Below, piece by piece: positions 1 through 12,900 of a stretch of DNA of 64,000 nucleotides; the stretch's first letter is position 1; each line of letters starts with the position of its first letter. The stretch lies in assembly GCF_949628265.1 (NCBI RefSeq), contig NC_088789.1, positions 27,583,883 to 27,647,882 of the forward strand, given 5' to 3'. Source of the DNA: Cloeon dipterum (Eukaryota > Arthropoda > Insecta > Ephemeroptera > Baetidae). Under the pieces are notes generated by a model. That model did no database searches, was not told where the DNA came from, and was given only the letters and a program-made list of their open reading frames with translations. Both the position numbers and the translations under genes were made by a program.

Positions 1-2805
1 AATTTCTTAGTAATTGATTTTACAAAGTTAAAAGTAGAAATTTCAATCGACAGGGGGTAAATTCTAACCTTTTCCACAAAACTGTTTAAAGCAATTTCAG
101 TTTATCTTTCCAGAACTGAAAAAAATCTGTCAATTGTTCTTTGTATCATCAGGATTCAAGATGTTTTCCAATTTTATTAAAATACAACTGCAAATAGTTT
201 TAAAGTAGAGCTTTACAGGCCAACTATAAAGAAAACAGAAAAATTAATTGAGTCTATTGTGAAATTTAGCAACCGTTTATCTCTATCAGGACCGAGAAAC
301 AGTTAAATTTCATTTCTCGAAAAATTAAAATTAATTTTCGCTTGATTTCGATAATTCTCGTCGCTATAATATCCAGTGGTGTATGAATTTTAAGGAAAAA
401 TTCCCTAAATTATGAAATAAATCTAATAAATATAATTCTTTACGGCTTTACATTCAATTTTAGAAATTTAGGAGATTTAGAAGAATATCCAGATCGAAAT
501 AAATCACGTAATTTAATTTAATAAAAATATATCTTTGGGTAATTATACAGAAGCCAGCTTCCAGATAAGTGGAATCCGTGCTGTTGACGCGAACTTGATT
601 CAGATCGACCTTAACACGCTAATTAAAATCTGAATAATTTATGTGAGTGGCTGGCGAAGCTCATTTAATCTGGTCGCCGGTCTGCAGGCGCAGCACCTTT
701 ATGAATCAACACGCGGAGAGCGTCTCGTGATTTACGCCGTGCATCAAATGGTATTAGCCGCATAAATAATTTTACGAGTTGCAGGTCTCGGCCGCGCACG
801 AAATAATGAGCGCGCGTACGTTGCTTGACCCCTGAGTGTGTAATTTTTCAGATATTCCGCTCAAAATAACAATTTCGCTTTTACGCAAGCTGCGCTGCTC
901 CTTCTCGCCGCGTTACACATCCAATTTTATTATCCTGTTTATGGAGGCGCTCGTCGTTTCTTATACTTTTAATATTATATTAATTCCACCACCTCGCGCA
1001 ATGCCTGAGCCTGAAGATGATTATCGCGCCGTCCGTCCGACCAACAGACCGACCGACCGACCGGCAGAAAAGTTGATTTCAAATGAAAAAGGCGCATAAT
1101 ATTTTGTTTCCTCGGCGAGCGAATTTATGGCGACACCTCGCCAGAGGGGAGAGAGGCGACTGGGTGCCACTCGCGCTCTCTAACTCATCAATTGACGTAT
1201 TTACGACCGCGCAGGATTATTTTACACGACATTTAACGCCCGCGATTAATATATTAGAGCGCTTGTGCGACGAGAAACCGATTATCAGCGATATACCTTA
1301 CCCTCATGTGCAGGATGTGTTTCTCTAGCATGACAGGACAGGTTCCTTCAGGGATATATGCATCGCTTTTCTAAGGGGAATGCACTTATTAATCAGAAAA
1401 ATTATGGTTTTTCGCTTAAAGTGACAATTGTACAAAGAAATAGCTAAATCAAACCGTTATATCTTGAAAATTTGTTTAATTTTGAAATAAATTGCCATTT
1501 TTTGGTAATTTTTGCGAGTTTGAATCAACTTTTCAAGCGGAATTTCCTGGAAAAATATTTTTCATTATTTGCAAAAGCTAATTTTTTAAAAAAAGTTGGC
1601 TGGTATTTTTTTGTATAATTTGTTTGCGGTAAATGTGGTTTTTATCAATCCATTAGCACATCTTGCATGGCAATCAATTAATTTATTCTTCAAACTAAAC
1701 ATGTTGAAATTAAAAATCCGACACGGCAAAAAGATGAGTTATGCGAGATGAAGATTTTTTGCACGGTGCCGCGGCATGAAATTAATAACGCCAAGCACTC
1801 TAATTATCAGCTTTATAAATCTATTCAAATTTATCATTTTATGCATGATGCTGTGGTGCGATGTTAGATAAAAAAAGAGAGCTGCTGTTTCATTTCACTC
1901 TTCTCCTCGTCCGTTTTATCTTTTCTGCGCTGCGCTCAGCTCAGCTCGGCTCTCTCAGGGGAGCAAAGAAATTTATTACCGCCGTCTGTCCATATTTGGC
2001 GGCGAAAAGACGCATTGCTCTTGGTTCATTTCTGGTCGATTGCGAGATGTGCCGGGCTAATTATTAATTACACGACGCGGACATGACCTGCGTCAAGACG
2101 ATCGCGTCATATCGGCGGTGTCACGCTCAATATGTATCGCCCGTTGACATCGCCGCGCGTTGCGAGCTGAATCCGTGCCGAGCAGTTTTATTTTGTTTTA
2201 TTGTGTGCGCCGGGAGAACTGGTTTCAAATAATGATAAAAATTGCTAGAGAAAAAGCTGCTGCTGCAGCGAGGAATAAATTCATTTCGTTTGATGCGCGT
2301 CGTCTCGAGAGCCGGTGCAGTTAGACAACCTGCATGCACTTTTTCTCCCTTCTTATACGGCAATGCGAGCAGACACACCGGCGAAATAAATTATTTTAGA
2401 ACTGGACTGACTCACTTTGTGCAGCCGTCGCGATTGTTTTTGCCTTCTCTCTCTCTCTGCGAAGGGGCAATCTTGGACGTTGACATTTGACGGTCGTCGG
2501 TAGGGTTAGCTCTTTGATGGATTGCACTCGAAGCGAACGGATTCCTTATCAAACGTGTGCATCGGTTCGTTTATTAGAGTGTATAGAGCTCGTGGGGAAG
2601 TTCAAGGGTACGTGGTTTTTACCAAGGTTAAACTAATGAAGCTTTGCTGATATTTTGTGATAAATCTTTTTTATCTGTCTAAAAGTTCCCAGGTTGACGT
2701 TTAAATTCTGGGGAAAATCGGCTCAAAAGGTTCGCTCCTTATTGCAAAAGCACGATTTTTTCACAATTTAAGGATTTTACGCTCACCATTGAATAGATCG
2801 AGAAT

Positions 2806-3240
2806 CGAAATTAAATTGGATTGATACAGGGCAAAAATTGAAAATTATTTGAATTATCGGATGCCATAAACAATTGGTTCAACAATTTGCAATAATAAAA
2901 AAGGACCTTCCTACAGTAAAAATTCAAATTTTGCCAATTTTCTCCAAAATTTTGAGTGCTTGAACATATTTTCTTGGCATATTTCGATTCCTCTCGTCGA
3001 GATCTGTCCAACGGTGTATTCCACTTATAGGGGAAACTCTTGGTTTTGAAATTAAATCGGATTTCAAGTAAGGAGACAGCCAATACCATTTGAAAAGCAC
3101 AATAACTTTCCAGCCAATTTTCTCAAAAAATTACAGTGCTTCTTAAGTCAATTTAGGCTTTAACTGAATCCTAAGGGACGAGTTTATGCATTGGCAACAA
3201 GCATTTTCCAGGCTTTTGCAGTATCATTCCTCTTTAAGCG
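2806..3240. repeat. MITE family A copy
   Basis: About 435 bp. One end reads TTGGATTGATACAGGG and the other, reverse-complemented, reads CTTAAAGAGGAATGATACTG, giving imperfect terminal inverted repeats of the form TTTAAAGnGGATnGATACtG. The interior (CTCGTCGAGATCTGTCCAAC near 2994-3013) recurs in the other copies. No coding capacity, so a nonautonomous DNA transposon is the likeliest class; the parent superfamily is unknown. Confidence 0.75.
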
Positions 3241-4523
3241 ACAAAATAATCTGGAATTTAACTCTTCCTTGGTCCCAATTTTATTGTGCCACGTGGTACT
3301 GGGTTACTAAATTTCACAAACAATAAAACTAGTAGTTGATCTTGACAACCAACTATATTCAAAAGTCATTGTAAATATTCCGACTTAATGAATAAAGAAA
3401 AATTGAACTCAATGAACTACTTGCTATAGGCAACAATGTACATACAATGTTCTGAATTATTGTCCTGTAAAGGTCTACATTAATTAATTGAATTAAATTT
3501 TAGAAAGACACCCTAGATGGACACAATTGTTATTAGTATTCCCGTGGGTTTCACCGCAGAGACACGCCCATCAGAGGTCACTTTTCTTGAGCTGAAAAAA
3601 GCAGCTCTCAACTTTCTGACTGACACTAATTGCTGGCAGACTGACCGCTAGACGGCCGCCGCCGCTATTGTGCAGTGCACTCTCGACCAAATAAGTCTCT
3701 CGCCGATCAGCGGCGGCGCAACAAAAACGAAAAGCGCAGCAACGCGGGAATACTAAATAAAGAAAGAATTATCATATAGGCTGCGCGACGCACCCGCGGC
3801 AAACGCGCGTTCAAAGCGCACGCAGAAAGTCTACGGCTGGCCGGCCAGCGACTACTTTCTTAAATTTCTCGGTAGCGCGAAGTAGGGTGGGTGAAATGCC
3901 GCTGAAAACGGTGACAAATCTACTTTCAGGTCGTATACCCGATTCTCTCACGGGGAGCGAGCGAGCGAGCGAGCGAGCGCGAGGAAATTTCTACTTGACA
4001 AAAACAAAGACGAGTTTCTTTTCCCCGTTCGTCCGTCCGTCCGTTGCACACTATTTGGAATTTAATTTTTCACGAATTAATTCCGCAGCGGCGCGGCCGT
4101 CGGATCGGTCTCGTCGCGCGCAAGTGGTTGACCTTGATATTCATTGGAAAATAAAAAGAGCGCACAGGTTCATTATCTCGGCTTGGGGCAGGTCAATTAC
4201 AGACGCACATGCGGCCGCGGCCGGCTCGGCTCTCGGCTCGGCTAGCTGCATAAAATGTTTCAACCGCGCCGCTGCCAACACTTAACAAGCGACACTTAAA
4301 ACTTTTCCCTCGCAGCCGCTTTTTGACGACCGCAAATCCTCGTTCCTTATTAAATCGTCTTGTAAACCGGCGTCTCGCAAAGGCGCTCAAAACTGCGCGT
4401 TATTGCAACGTTTAATGAGCTCATTAGACGCTTCCAAATATTTTTTGTTGGTAAACAGGGCCGGACTGGCCTTTCGTCCTCCCCCAAACTGTTAAAAAGG
4501 GTTAATTAAATTTACTGCCAATT

Positions 4524-4955
4524 AAAAAGAGGATTGGTACCGGAAAAGCTTGGAAAATGCTTGTTGGCAATGCATAAACTCGTCCCTTAGGATTCAGTTA
4601 AAGCCTAAATTGACCTAAGAAGCACTGTAATTTTTTGAGAAAATTGGCTGGAAAGTTAGCATGCTTTTCAAATGGTAATGGCTCTCTCCTTACTTGAAAT
4701 CCGATTTTATTTCAAAACCAAGAGTTGGACAGATCTCGACGAGAGGAATCGGAATATGCCAAGAAAATATGTTCAAGCACTGTAAATTTTGGAGAAAATT
4801 GGAAAAATTTTACCGTAGCAAAAGCTCCTTTTTTATTACTGCAAATTATAAAACAAGAAAAAACTGTTTATCGATCAACTAACAATTGCTTATTGTATCT
4901 AAACAATTAAAAATAATTTTCAACTGTTGCCCTGTGTCAATCCGCTTTAAATAGG
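4524..4955. repeat. MITE family A copy (inverted relative to 2806-3240)
   Basis: Runs in the opposite orientation: AAAAGAGGATTGGTACCGG at the left and TCAATCCGCTTTAAATA at the right, with the shared interior words CGTCCCTTAGGATTCAG and AGATCTCGACGAGAGG between. Length and ends agree with the 2806-3240 copy. Confidence 0.75.
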
Positions 4956-5954
4956 CATTTTTGCTCGTTCACGTTAAATTCTTTCAAAATCAGCTTATGT
5001 ATTTAATTACTATACCGTAATTATCACTTTTGCATTCTGTCCGTCTGTGAAAATCTAAATTATTCATCATAAATAATTTGAAAGTGCCAATTAAAAGTAG
5101 CTAATTGAGTTTAAAACTGCGGCATCGCGAGAAGTTTGTTGCTAAAAGCACATTAACATTTTAACGAGATCGTCGCTTTTGAAATTATTTTCGTTTGAAT
5201 TTATGAATATTGGTTATCACTTGAAAGGTGTGCACTTGACTTATGCCGGCCAATCAGGACTGTGCAACGTCTCCCGCTGGTAATTTCAATAATTCTCAGC
5301 ATCCCCCTAGTGTAAGGCACGGGAAAAGAAGCAAAAAGTCGTCTTGACCATCCTGCTCTCGTCGTCGGTTGCACAAACCGCTCGCGCGCATTACTCAATA
5401 TATATACGTGTGTATTTAAAAGTGGAGGCTGCAGGAATTTTGATGGCTTTGCTGCCAAGCAATTTACAACATCCGAGCACAAAATAAATTCCCTTTAATT
5501 GGTCTTATAACACGATAGGCAATAACCGTTTTTTATGCGCATTATATATACATACGGACGAACCGTGGTGCTCTCCGCGTGCGTGTGATACAGTATCAGA
5601 CGCAATTATTCATCTGCTTCAGTGCCTATATTGAAAAACGACGCGGAAACTCCCTCAATATGTCTTGCTCGCGGCGTTTTAAGTGAACATGACGTGTAGA
5701 TGAGCGGCTTTTAATGTATGCAAAGAGTTCGGTCAGACGTCGGCGTGTTCTCTCCATTTATTTCTACAAAGTATTTATAGCCAATTTTTTTGTTTTTCGT
5801 CGAAGTTGAGCTTGAAACGATTAAGAATATTTTGCCTTGTTGACCAGAGAACAGTTAAATTTAATTTTTTCCCCCGAATTTCTCGAAAAATAAAAAAAAA
5901 TGCTTGATTTTGATCCCTAATGTCGCGAACCATCCAATGGTGTGTGAAATATTT

Positions 5955-6360
5955 CCTAAATCGTGACAGGGCAACAATTGAAAATTATTTGAATTGTTGG
6001 ATGCCATAAACAATTAGTTCAACAATTTGCAATAATAAAAAAGGTCCTTCCTACAGAAAAAATTCAAATTTTGCCGATTTTCTCCAAAATTTACTGTGCT
6101 CGAACATATTTTCTTGGCATATTCCGATTCCTCTCGTCGAGATCTGTCCAACGGTGTGTGCCACTTATTGGGGAAACTCTTGGTTTTGAAATTAAATTGG
6201 ATTTCAAGTAAGGAGACAGCCATTACCAATTGAAAAGCACGGTAACGTTTCAGCCAATTTTCCCAAAAAAATTACAGTGCTTCTTTATTTAGGCTTTAAC
6301 TGAATCCTAAGGGACGAGTTTATGCATTTTCCAGGCTTTCGCAGTATCATTCCTCTTTGT
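5955..6360. repeat. MITE family A copy
   Basis: Same interior and right end (GCAGTATCATTCCTCTTT) as the 2806-3240 copy. The left end abuts a piece of a second repeat family (about 5846-5955), so the left terminus is lost or overwritten. Confidence 0.7.
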
Positions 6361-6925
6361 TCTATAAATCTCTAGAAATGAAACACCATTAGCACTTGCA
6401 TGCGATCGTAAATGGAATAATTAACATACATCAACTACTTTTCTGCTGAATCGCACGCGGATAACTCAATTATTATACACACCTTTTACATGTAATAAAA
6501 TCGTGGCACTCGCAGCATTGCGTTTCAATGACGCGAAAACCATAATTTCCATATAATCGGCAGGCTTGTTTATTATCGTCCAACTGTCAGATGAGCCCAA
6601 CAATCGACCACCTTTGCTTAAACACCATCATCTGCAGCACGAATTACACGATTGCGCGCGCGGCAAAAAGTTCCACAGGGCAGAAAGAAAATTGAACCGC
6701 GCATATATACACATTCGCCCGAAGCGCCTCTGCTCTCGCTCCATCTCAGATTCGAGTAGCAATTTTACCGATTTAACCTGATGTGCATTCGCGTTAAATG
6801 AAGCAATAAATAATAAACGCGTGCGCGCGGCTGATTGTTTGTTGTGCGGGTTGTAAATTAAGTCGCCGCTGACAGTTTCGTAATGAGAGAAGGATTTTTG
6901 ATGGATTTCATTATATTTGTTGCAG

Positions 6926-9900
6926 AGCCATGCGGAGCACATGCCGTTCAGGTGCGAATTCTGCTCTCGCCTCTTCAAGCACAAGAGGAGCAGGGACCGC
7001 CACGTCAAGCTGCACACCGGCGACCGCAAGTACAGGTGCAACCAGTGCGAGGCGGCTTTCTCTAGAAGGTATGTAGTGTACAAATTATAAATAAAACAAA
7101 CATTTAAATTTTTAATTTATGGAATGATGCCTTGACTGATTGAGATTAATGTTTAAACTAAAATAGAGAAGAATTCCCAGGTAATTTGAATTAAATGGGC
7201 TGAGATAAAAATGAATTTTCATCTCCTGCTGACCAAAAAAAAAAATTAATTAGTTTTTTTATGGATTTTTCTCAATTTTTTTAAAGTATAAAGCTTTAAA
7301 AAAAATTAGTGGAAATAAAGGCCTTTACTTGAAATCAGCGGGGTCCAGATGTGCGATAAAATTGGTTACTGCGCAGATCCAAGATGGCGTCTGAATGTGG
7401 GAAGCAAAAAGCTCTCTTTGGATTGCCGTACGAATGTCAAGAGTTTGTTTTTACGATCCAAAAGACACAATTAGCACAAGAAATGCAAATTATGTCACAA
7501 TATTGACCAAAACTTGCTTCTTTTCGCGCATTTTCACGTGATCATTTTTTGCGCCTTTCTCCACCGGGCGCCATAATTGCGCATCGCACGAATCTGGCTC
7601 CCGCTGCTTGAAATGCTATCTAAAAATGAGGAAAAAGCAAAACAATTATTCGATTTTGTGCGAAAATCGGCTCAAAAGTTCGCATGCTAATTTCTCCCCT
7701 TTTTAAAATCAAGATTTATTTTTTAATTGAAGTATATTTTCCTCTAAAATGGCAACCGTTGGAAATATCGCAACGATAGCTATCGGAATCAAGTAACAAA
7801 CAAAAATCCGAAATTAAACTTTTCCTCTGTTCTGATTTCCTTCTTGCAAATTATTGTTGTTGCTAAATTATACAAAAAATAAACTCAATAAACTACTTGC
7901 AAAATAAAATTTTGTTAATTTTCAGCCTGTAAAGCTCTAGTTTAATGATTATAACGATGAATTTCAGTGACCACCTGAAAATCCACATGAAAACGCACGA
8001 CACGCAGAAGCCGTTCCAGTGTTCGGCGTGCAACCGCGGCTACAACACGGCGGCCGCGCTGACCTCGCACTCGCAGACGCACAAGCGGCCACCGTCGCTG
8101 CCGGCCTCGCTGCCGCCGCGCAACAGCCCCCGCCACAGCCCGCCGTCGGCGCCGCCGAGAAGGGTCACGCCGGCCCCCAGTCCAGTTGCACCCGCCTTCC
8201 CGCGCAATCTCACGCCAAACCCGCACACCCACGAGTTGCTCAGGGCGGCGCACCCTGCCGCCGCGGCCGCCGCCGCCGTCCTCTTCAACAGAGAACTGCA
8301 ACAGGTGAGTTATATCTACTTCACATCTTTATAATCAACCGAAAAAAATGGGTTTTTAGAATTATTTTTATTTCTACAGCAACTTAAAACATTGAGAGAG
8401 TAAATCAAAGTGTTTTAAAGGGGATCGATACTGGAAATAATTTTAATTGTTGGGTGCAATAAGCTGTTGATCGATAAATAATTTATTCTTCAATTTGCAA
8501 TAGTAAAAAAGGACCTTCTTACAAAAAAATTCAAATTTTGCCAATTTTCTCCAAAATTTGCAGTGCTTGAACATATTTTCTTGGCATATTCCGATTCCTC
8601 TCGTCGAGATCTGTCCAACGGTGTATGCCACATTTTGGAAAAACTCTTTGTTTTGAAATAAAATCAGATTTCAAGTAAGGAGACAGCCATTACCAATTCG
8701 TCTTGGTCCCAGTAAAATTGCGCAACTTTCAACAACCAAACGCGAATTTCCTGGTTGCAAGAAAAGGTCAACAATCAATTCTACAAGAAAATTTGGGTGT
8801 TTGTTCTACGTTGCGCAATTTTACCGGGGCCAGGACGAATTGAAAAACATGCTAAATTCGCAGCCACTTTTCTAAAAAATGTACAGTGCCACTTAGGTCA
8901 ATTTTTGCTTCAACTCAATCCTAAGCAGGGTTCGCGAAAACCCGCATTTTTCAGGAAAAACCCACTGCATTGCAAAAAAATGTTTTTTGCGGATTTTTCT
9001 GCAATTTTGCGCATTTTTCCGAAATACAAACATTCTTAAAGAACATTAAAAATTCCCATAATGGATGACCAAAAATGGGATTTTACAAAATAATTATTTA
9101 AGCCACTGGTTTCACTATAGAAGACCAAAAATTACAACTCTGGCTTTTTTTGTCGCGAAATAAGATTTTTTCGGGTTGAATTTGGAAAAAAACAAAACTG
9201 GTGGGTTTTTCCAGCTGGTTTTTTGCGCAAAAAACCAGTGGTGCATTTTTGCGCATTGCAAAATTGGCAAACCCTGATTCTAAGGGATGAATTTATGAAT
9301 TTTCCAGGGTTCTGCAGCATAATAATTTCAAAATAAATAATCAGTGAATGGCACTTATAATTGCAAGATTTAAAATCTTGCGTGCATTCTTGACGCACTA
9401 CTTTGTGTACGATAAAAGTGCGAACGGGTCAGATTTTTCGCATTGAGGCATCATGAGCAACAATGCCAAGCTGAAGGTCTCTTTGTCATGGGCACCGCCG
9501 GGCCGGTATCACATCCCCTCGCATGTAAATTCCGCGGGAACAAATTGCGACACGGAATTCCTCTGTCGTGCTGGTCGCGGCGGCCCTTTTGAGCTGCGAG
9601 ACAATGACGCCATTGATGCATTTCTGCAACTCTCTTTCTCTATCTCTCTCTCTCTGTGTTATTGCGTTCGTTCCCCGAGCGTAATCCCACCGCCGCAGAT
9701 GAGATGACAATGGCAAATAAATGCCTGCTGCGTGTTTCAGGTGTTGCAGCACGAGGCCAGCTCGCCGCCGGGCAGCGCCAGGAGCGCCTTCAACGCGGCG
9801 GCCATGGCCGCCGCCGCGCTGGCCCACTCGGCCGGCCTGCAGTTCGCGACGCCCACCCTGGCCTGCATCTACTGCACCAAGGACGGCTTCACCAGCATGG

Positions 9901-12900
9901 AACAGCTGCAGCTCCACGTGCAGGCGATGCATGGTCAGTTTCAATACGCTCGCGCCACTCAATCATATCTCCAAAATTGTATGTTCTTGAGATTCAAATT
10001 TACAAACTAGATCAGTGAAATAAACCATGAGTTTTGCTTAAATTCATTGATTTTTTTGCTAGAAACATTTTATAAGTTTTTAGTGCAGCCCGATTTTTTT
10101 CACCCCTGGTTTTTAACACTCCATTTTTACCAATTTCTTGCGCAAGAATTGCAAGAAATTAATTTATACCATTTTTCTTTTGTTAAAATTCAAAATTTCG
10201 GTCGGAGTGCTCAAAATTTCCTCCACTGTGCAGATATTTTCTTTTAAATTGCCATTTAGGTGCCTCAATTACTCCAAAAATTTATCTCTGACCATTTTTT
10301 AAGTCGACGTTGCACGTAATAATTAGTAAATCATTGAAAAATAAGGTGAAAACATTGCCTGCAAGAAACGGGTAAACGCATATTACTACTGCACTGCATT
10401 TTTTTAAAATCAGGTTTTTTGCAACCATGTAGTGCAGAGATTAGGAAATAGGAAAATACCGAACTACAGAAAAAATACAGCAAAAATAAGTCCAGATTTG
10501 AATTCGTGATTGCGAAAAAAATGTAAATCGACGCCAAGAACGTCAAGTTTTCAAACCCAAAAAGCCACCCCCGGTGCCAGGGGATGAGTACCAGCCTCTT
10601 AAATTCTTAATTAGTCATGATTTATCATGCTGACATTAACTCTGCTCGAAATCTGGACAAAATTAAGCAAATTTCAGGGTGAAAAAGGCGTTTTTTCAAT
10701 TTTAAATCTTAAATTTCTTGAAAAGACCAAAATCATTTGAAAATTTTTGGTTCGTTGGCCTTCAATTAAATAATGCGAAATTTTGGAATTTAAAAAATTA
10801 AATTCGTGTCCTCTGAAGAGCGGGGATTTTTTAATTTAACAAGCATTGTCTTATTAATGTTATTTTTTAGCTTTTTACCCATTTTCCAGAACCTAAACAA
10901 AAAGCAGTCTTCAAAATCAATTTCACAGTACAATGCCACCGGTCGGAACGTCTCGTAATGTAGACATTTATTATACTTGGTGTCATTAACAGGCAATTCA
11001 TTTTGAAGCAGAGCGGCCGCGGATATCGCTGACGTCGCCGTCTCTTGACGGAATCGCAGCAGTCACTCATTCATAAATAATAATACGCGCACGCAACTCT
11101 CGCGGTCGCTCTCGTGTCATAAAACTGGAAGCAGATTTACAGTCGGCGTTTATTGCTTCATCAGCGGCGCGCCGCTCTCAGGAATACATACATCCATTTT
11201 TATAAATAAAACGCTCATGATAAATATTGATGAGAACAAATTGACCATTCGGCCGGCTTTTGATGATTTACGACAGATGATGTCAAAAGGAATTAAAACT
11301 TGAAATTTGGAGCGAAAATCGCGGATCGCAGGATGGTCTTAATTTTTGTCAAGGTAAAATCTGACGGATTTCTTACGAATTAATATGTTCTTGAATTTGT
11401 CGCTGACTAAACCCGTTTTCCCTTGATTTTGCAGGTTCAATTCTGAACGGGGAGCGCGAGTATCAGCCGCCGTCGCCGGGGCACCACCAGGGCAGCGCCC
11501 GGCAGCCACCCGTGAGCCCGAGCCAGCCGTACAACTGCGACTTCTGCACGATGAAGTTCGACCACGTGCAGAGTCTGCACAAGCACACGATGGCGGTGCA
11601 CGCCATGTCGCCGACGACGCCGTTCGGCGCCACGGCCGACAGCGCCGAGCAGCTCAAGCCGACGGACCTGAGCATCAACGGCAAGAGCAACGGCAAGACG
11701 CCGCCGCTGTCGGCGCCGCCGCCGCCGCGGAACGACACGCTGGCGCAGAGCACGTTCCTGTGCAGCCAGTGCAACGCGCCGTGTCCGGACTTTGAGTCGT
11801 TCCGCTCGCACCTGCGTTCGCATTTGGACGCCGAACACGGCAAGGGTAGTCCTCCACGGGTGGCGGCCAAGACCGTGGCGCCGCCGCCGCCGCCGGCGCC
11901 GCAGCTGCAGTGCCCCGAGTGCCCGGAGAGCTTCACGAACGAGAACTCGCTGGAGGTGCACTGCCTGGGCCACTTCCTGGCCACCAGCACCGAGTTCTCC
12001 TGCCAGAGCTGCCTGAAGGCGTTTCCGCGGCCCGACGAGCTGCAGAAGCACCTGATGGACGCGCACGCGCACCAATTACTGCGGTGCGCGCTGTGCCGCG
12101 AGCTGTTCGACACGCGGGTGGCCGCGCAGGTGCACTTCGCCGTCAAGCACAGCAGCGAGAGCCGCGTTCTGCGGTGCGTCGCGTGCGGCGACGCCTCCGC
12201 CAAGTTCCGCTCCGAGATCGAGTTCGGGCTGCACGTCAAGATCCACCACCTTGCCATGATGGAGAAGCTGAGGTGCCTCTACTGCTCGGAGCTGTTCAAG
12301 TCGGACGCCGAGCTGCAGTACCACGTGGCCAGCTACCACCAGAAGATGTACCGGTGCAAGTTCTGCGACGAGGCCTTCCACGTCGAGTTCCAGCTGGACA
12401 AGCATCTCGAGCACAAGCACAAGGACAAGTCGCCGGCGGCGGCGCCGCAGGGCAAGCCGCAGATCAAGTCGCCGGGCGCGGTCAGCCTGGTCTGCGCCTA
12501 CTGCCAGGAGAGCTGCAAGTCGCGCGCCGACCTCGAGGCGCACATGAAGACGCACCACCAGCGGTCCAACGGCGCCGCCGCGCCGTCCAACGGCGTGGCC
12601 CTCGGCAGGCACAAGTGCAACATCTGCGACATGGTGTGCGTGAGTCCGGCGCTGCTGGCCGAGCACAAGCTGGCCACGCACTGCAAGGTGCTGCACGGCG
12701 ACACGTGCAGCGTCTGCAAGGCCAGTCTCGGCACCGAGGAGCACTTCATGAGCCACATGCACAAGCACTGTCCGGGCTCGGCCGGCACCGCGGACATCGG
12801 CCTGCCGACCGCGTGCGTCATCTGCCGGCAGACGGTGACCTCGGAGCACGAGGTGCAGCTGCACGCGCGCTTCCACCTGCAGCAGAAGCAGAATCACGCC

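Larger units (their letters stand above)
1..6925. other. Intron/5' region of the Oaz/ZNF423-like gene, no exon recognised
   Basis: No convincing coding exon is visible. The next exon (6926) starts in the middle of the zinc-finger array, so the first exons of that gene should lie to the left of the window. The stretch contains AT-rich DNA, MITE copies (listed separately), short tandem runs (GACC near 1035-1062, CGAG near 3957-3980, CGTC near 4027-4043) and a less AT-rich block at about 560-830 rich in TAATTA-like and ATAAA-like homeodomain-type words, which could be an enhancer. The enhancer idea is inference only. Confidence 0.55.
8413..9335. mobile_element. MITE family A copy interrupted by two other MITEs
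   Basis: The left terminus TTTAAAGGGGATCGATACTG (8413) and the interior CTCGTCGAGATCTGTCCAAC (about 8602) identify family A. The copy is split by a 139 bp element at 8699-8837 and a 351 bp element at 8926-9276, then resumes with TCTAAGGGATGAATTTATGA and ends near 9335 at TTCTGCAGCATAATAATTTC. Lies in intron 2 of the Oaz-like gene. Confidence 0.75.

Noticed and set aside
7945-8387. Alternative short proteins over the Pro/Ala linker exon
   Set aside because: They are shadows of the Oaz-like exon in other frames; the true frame continues a C2H2 finger across the splice.
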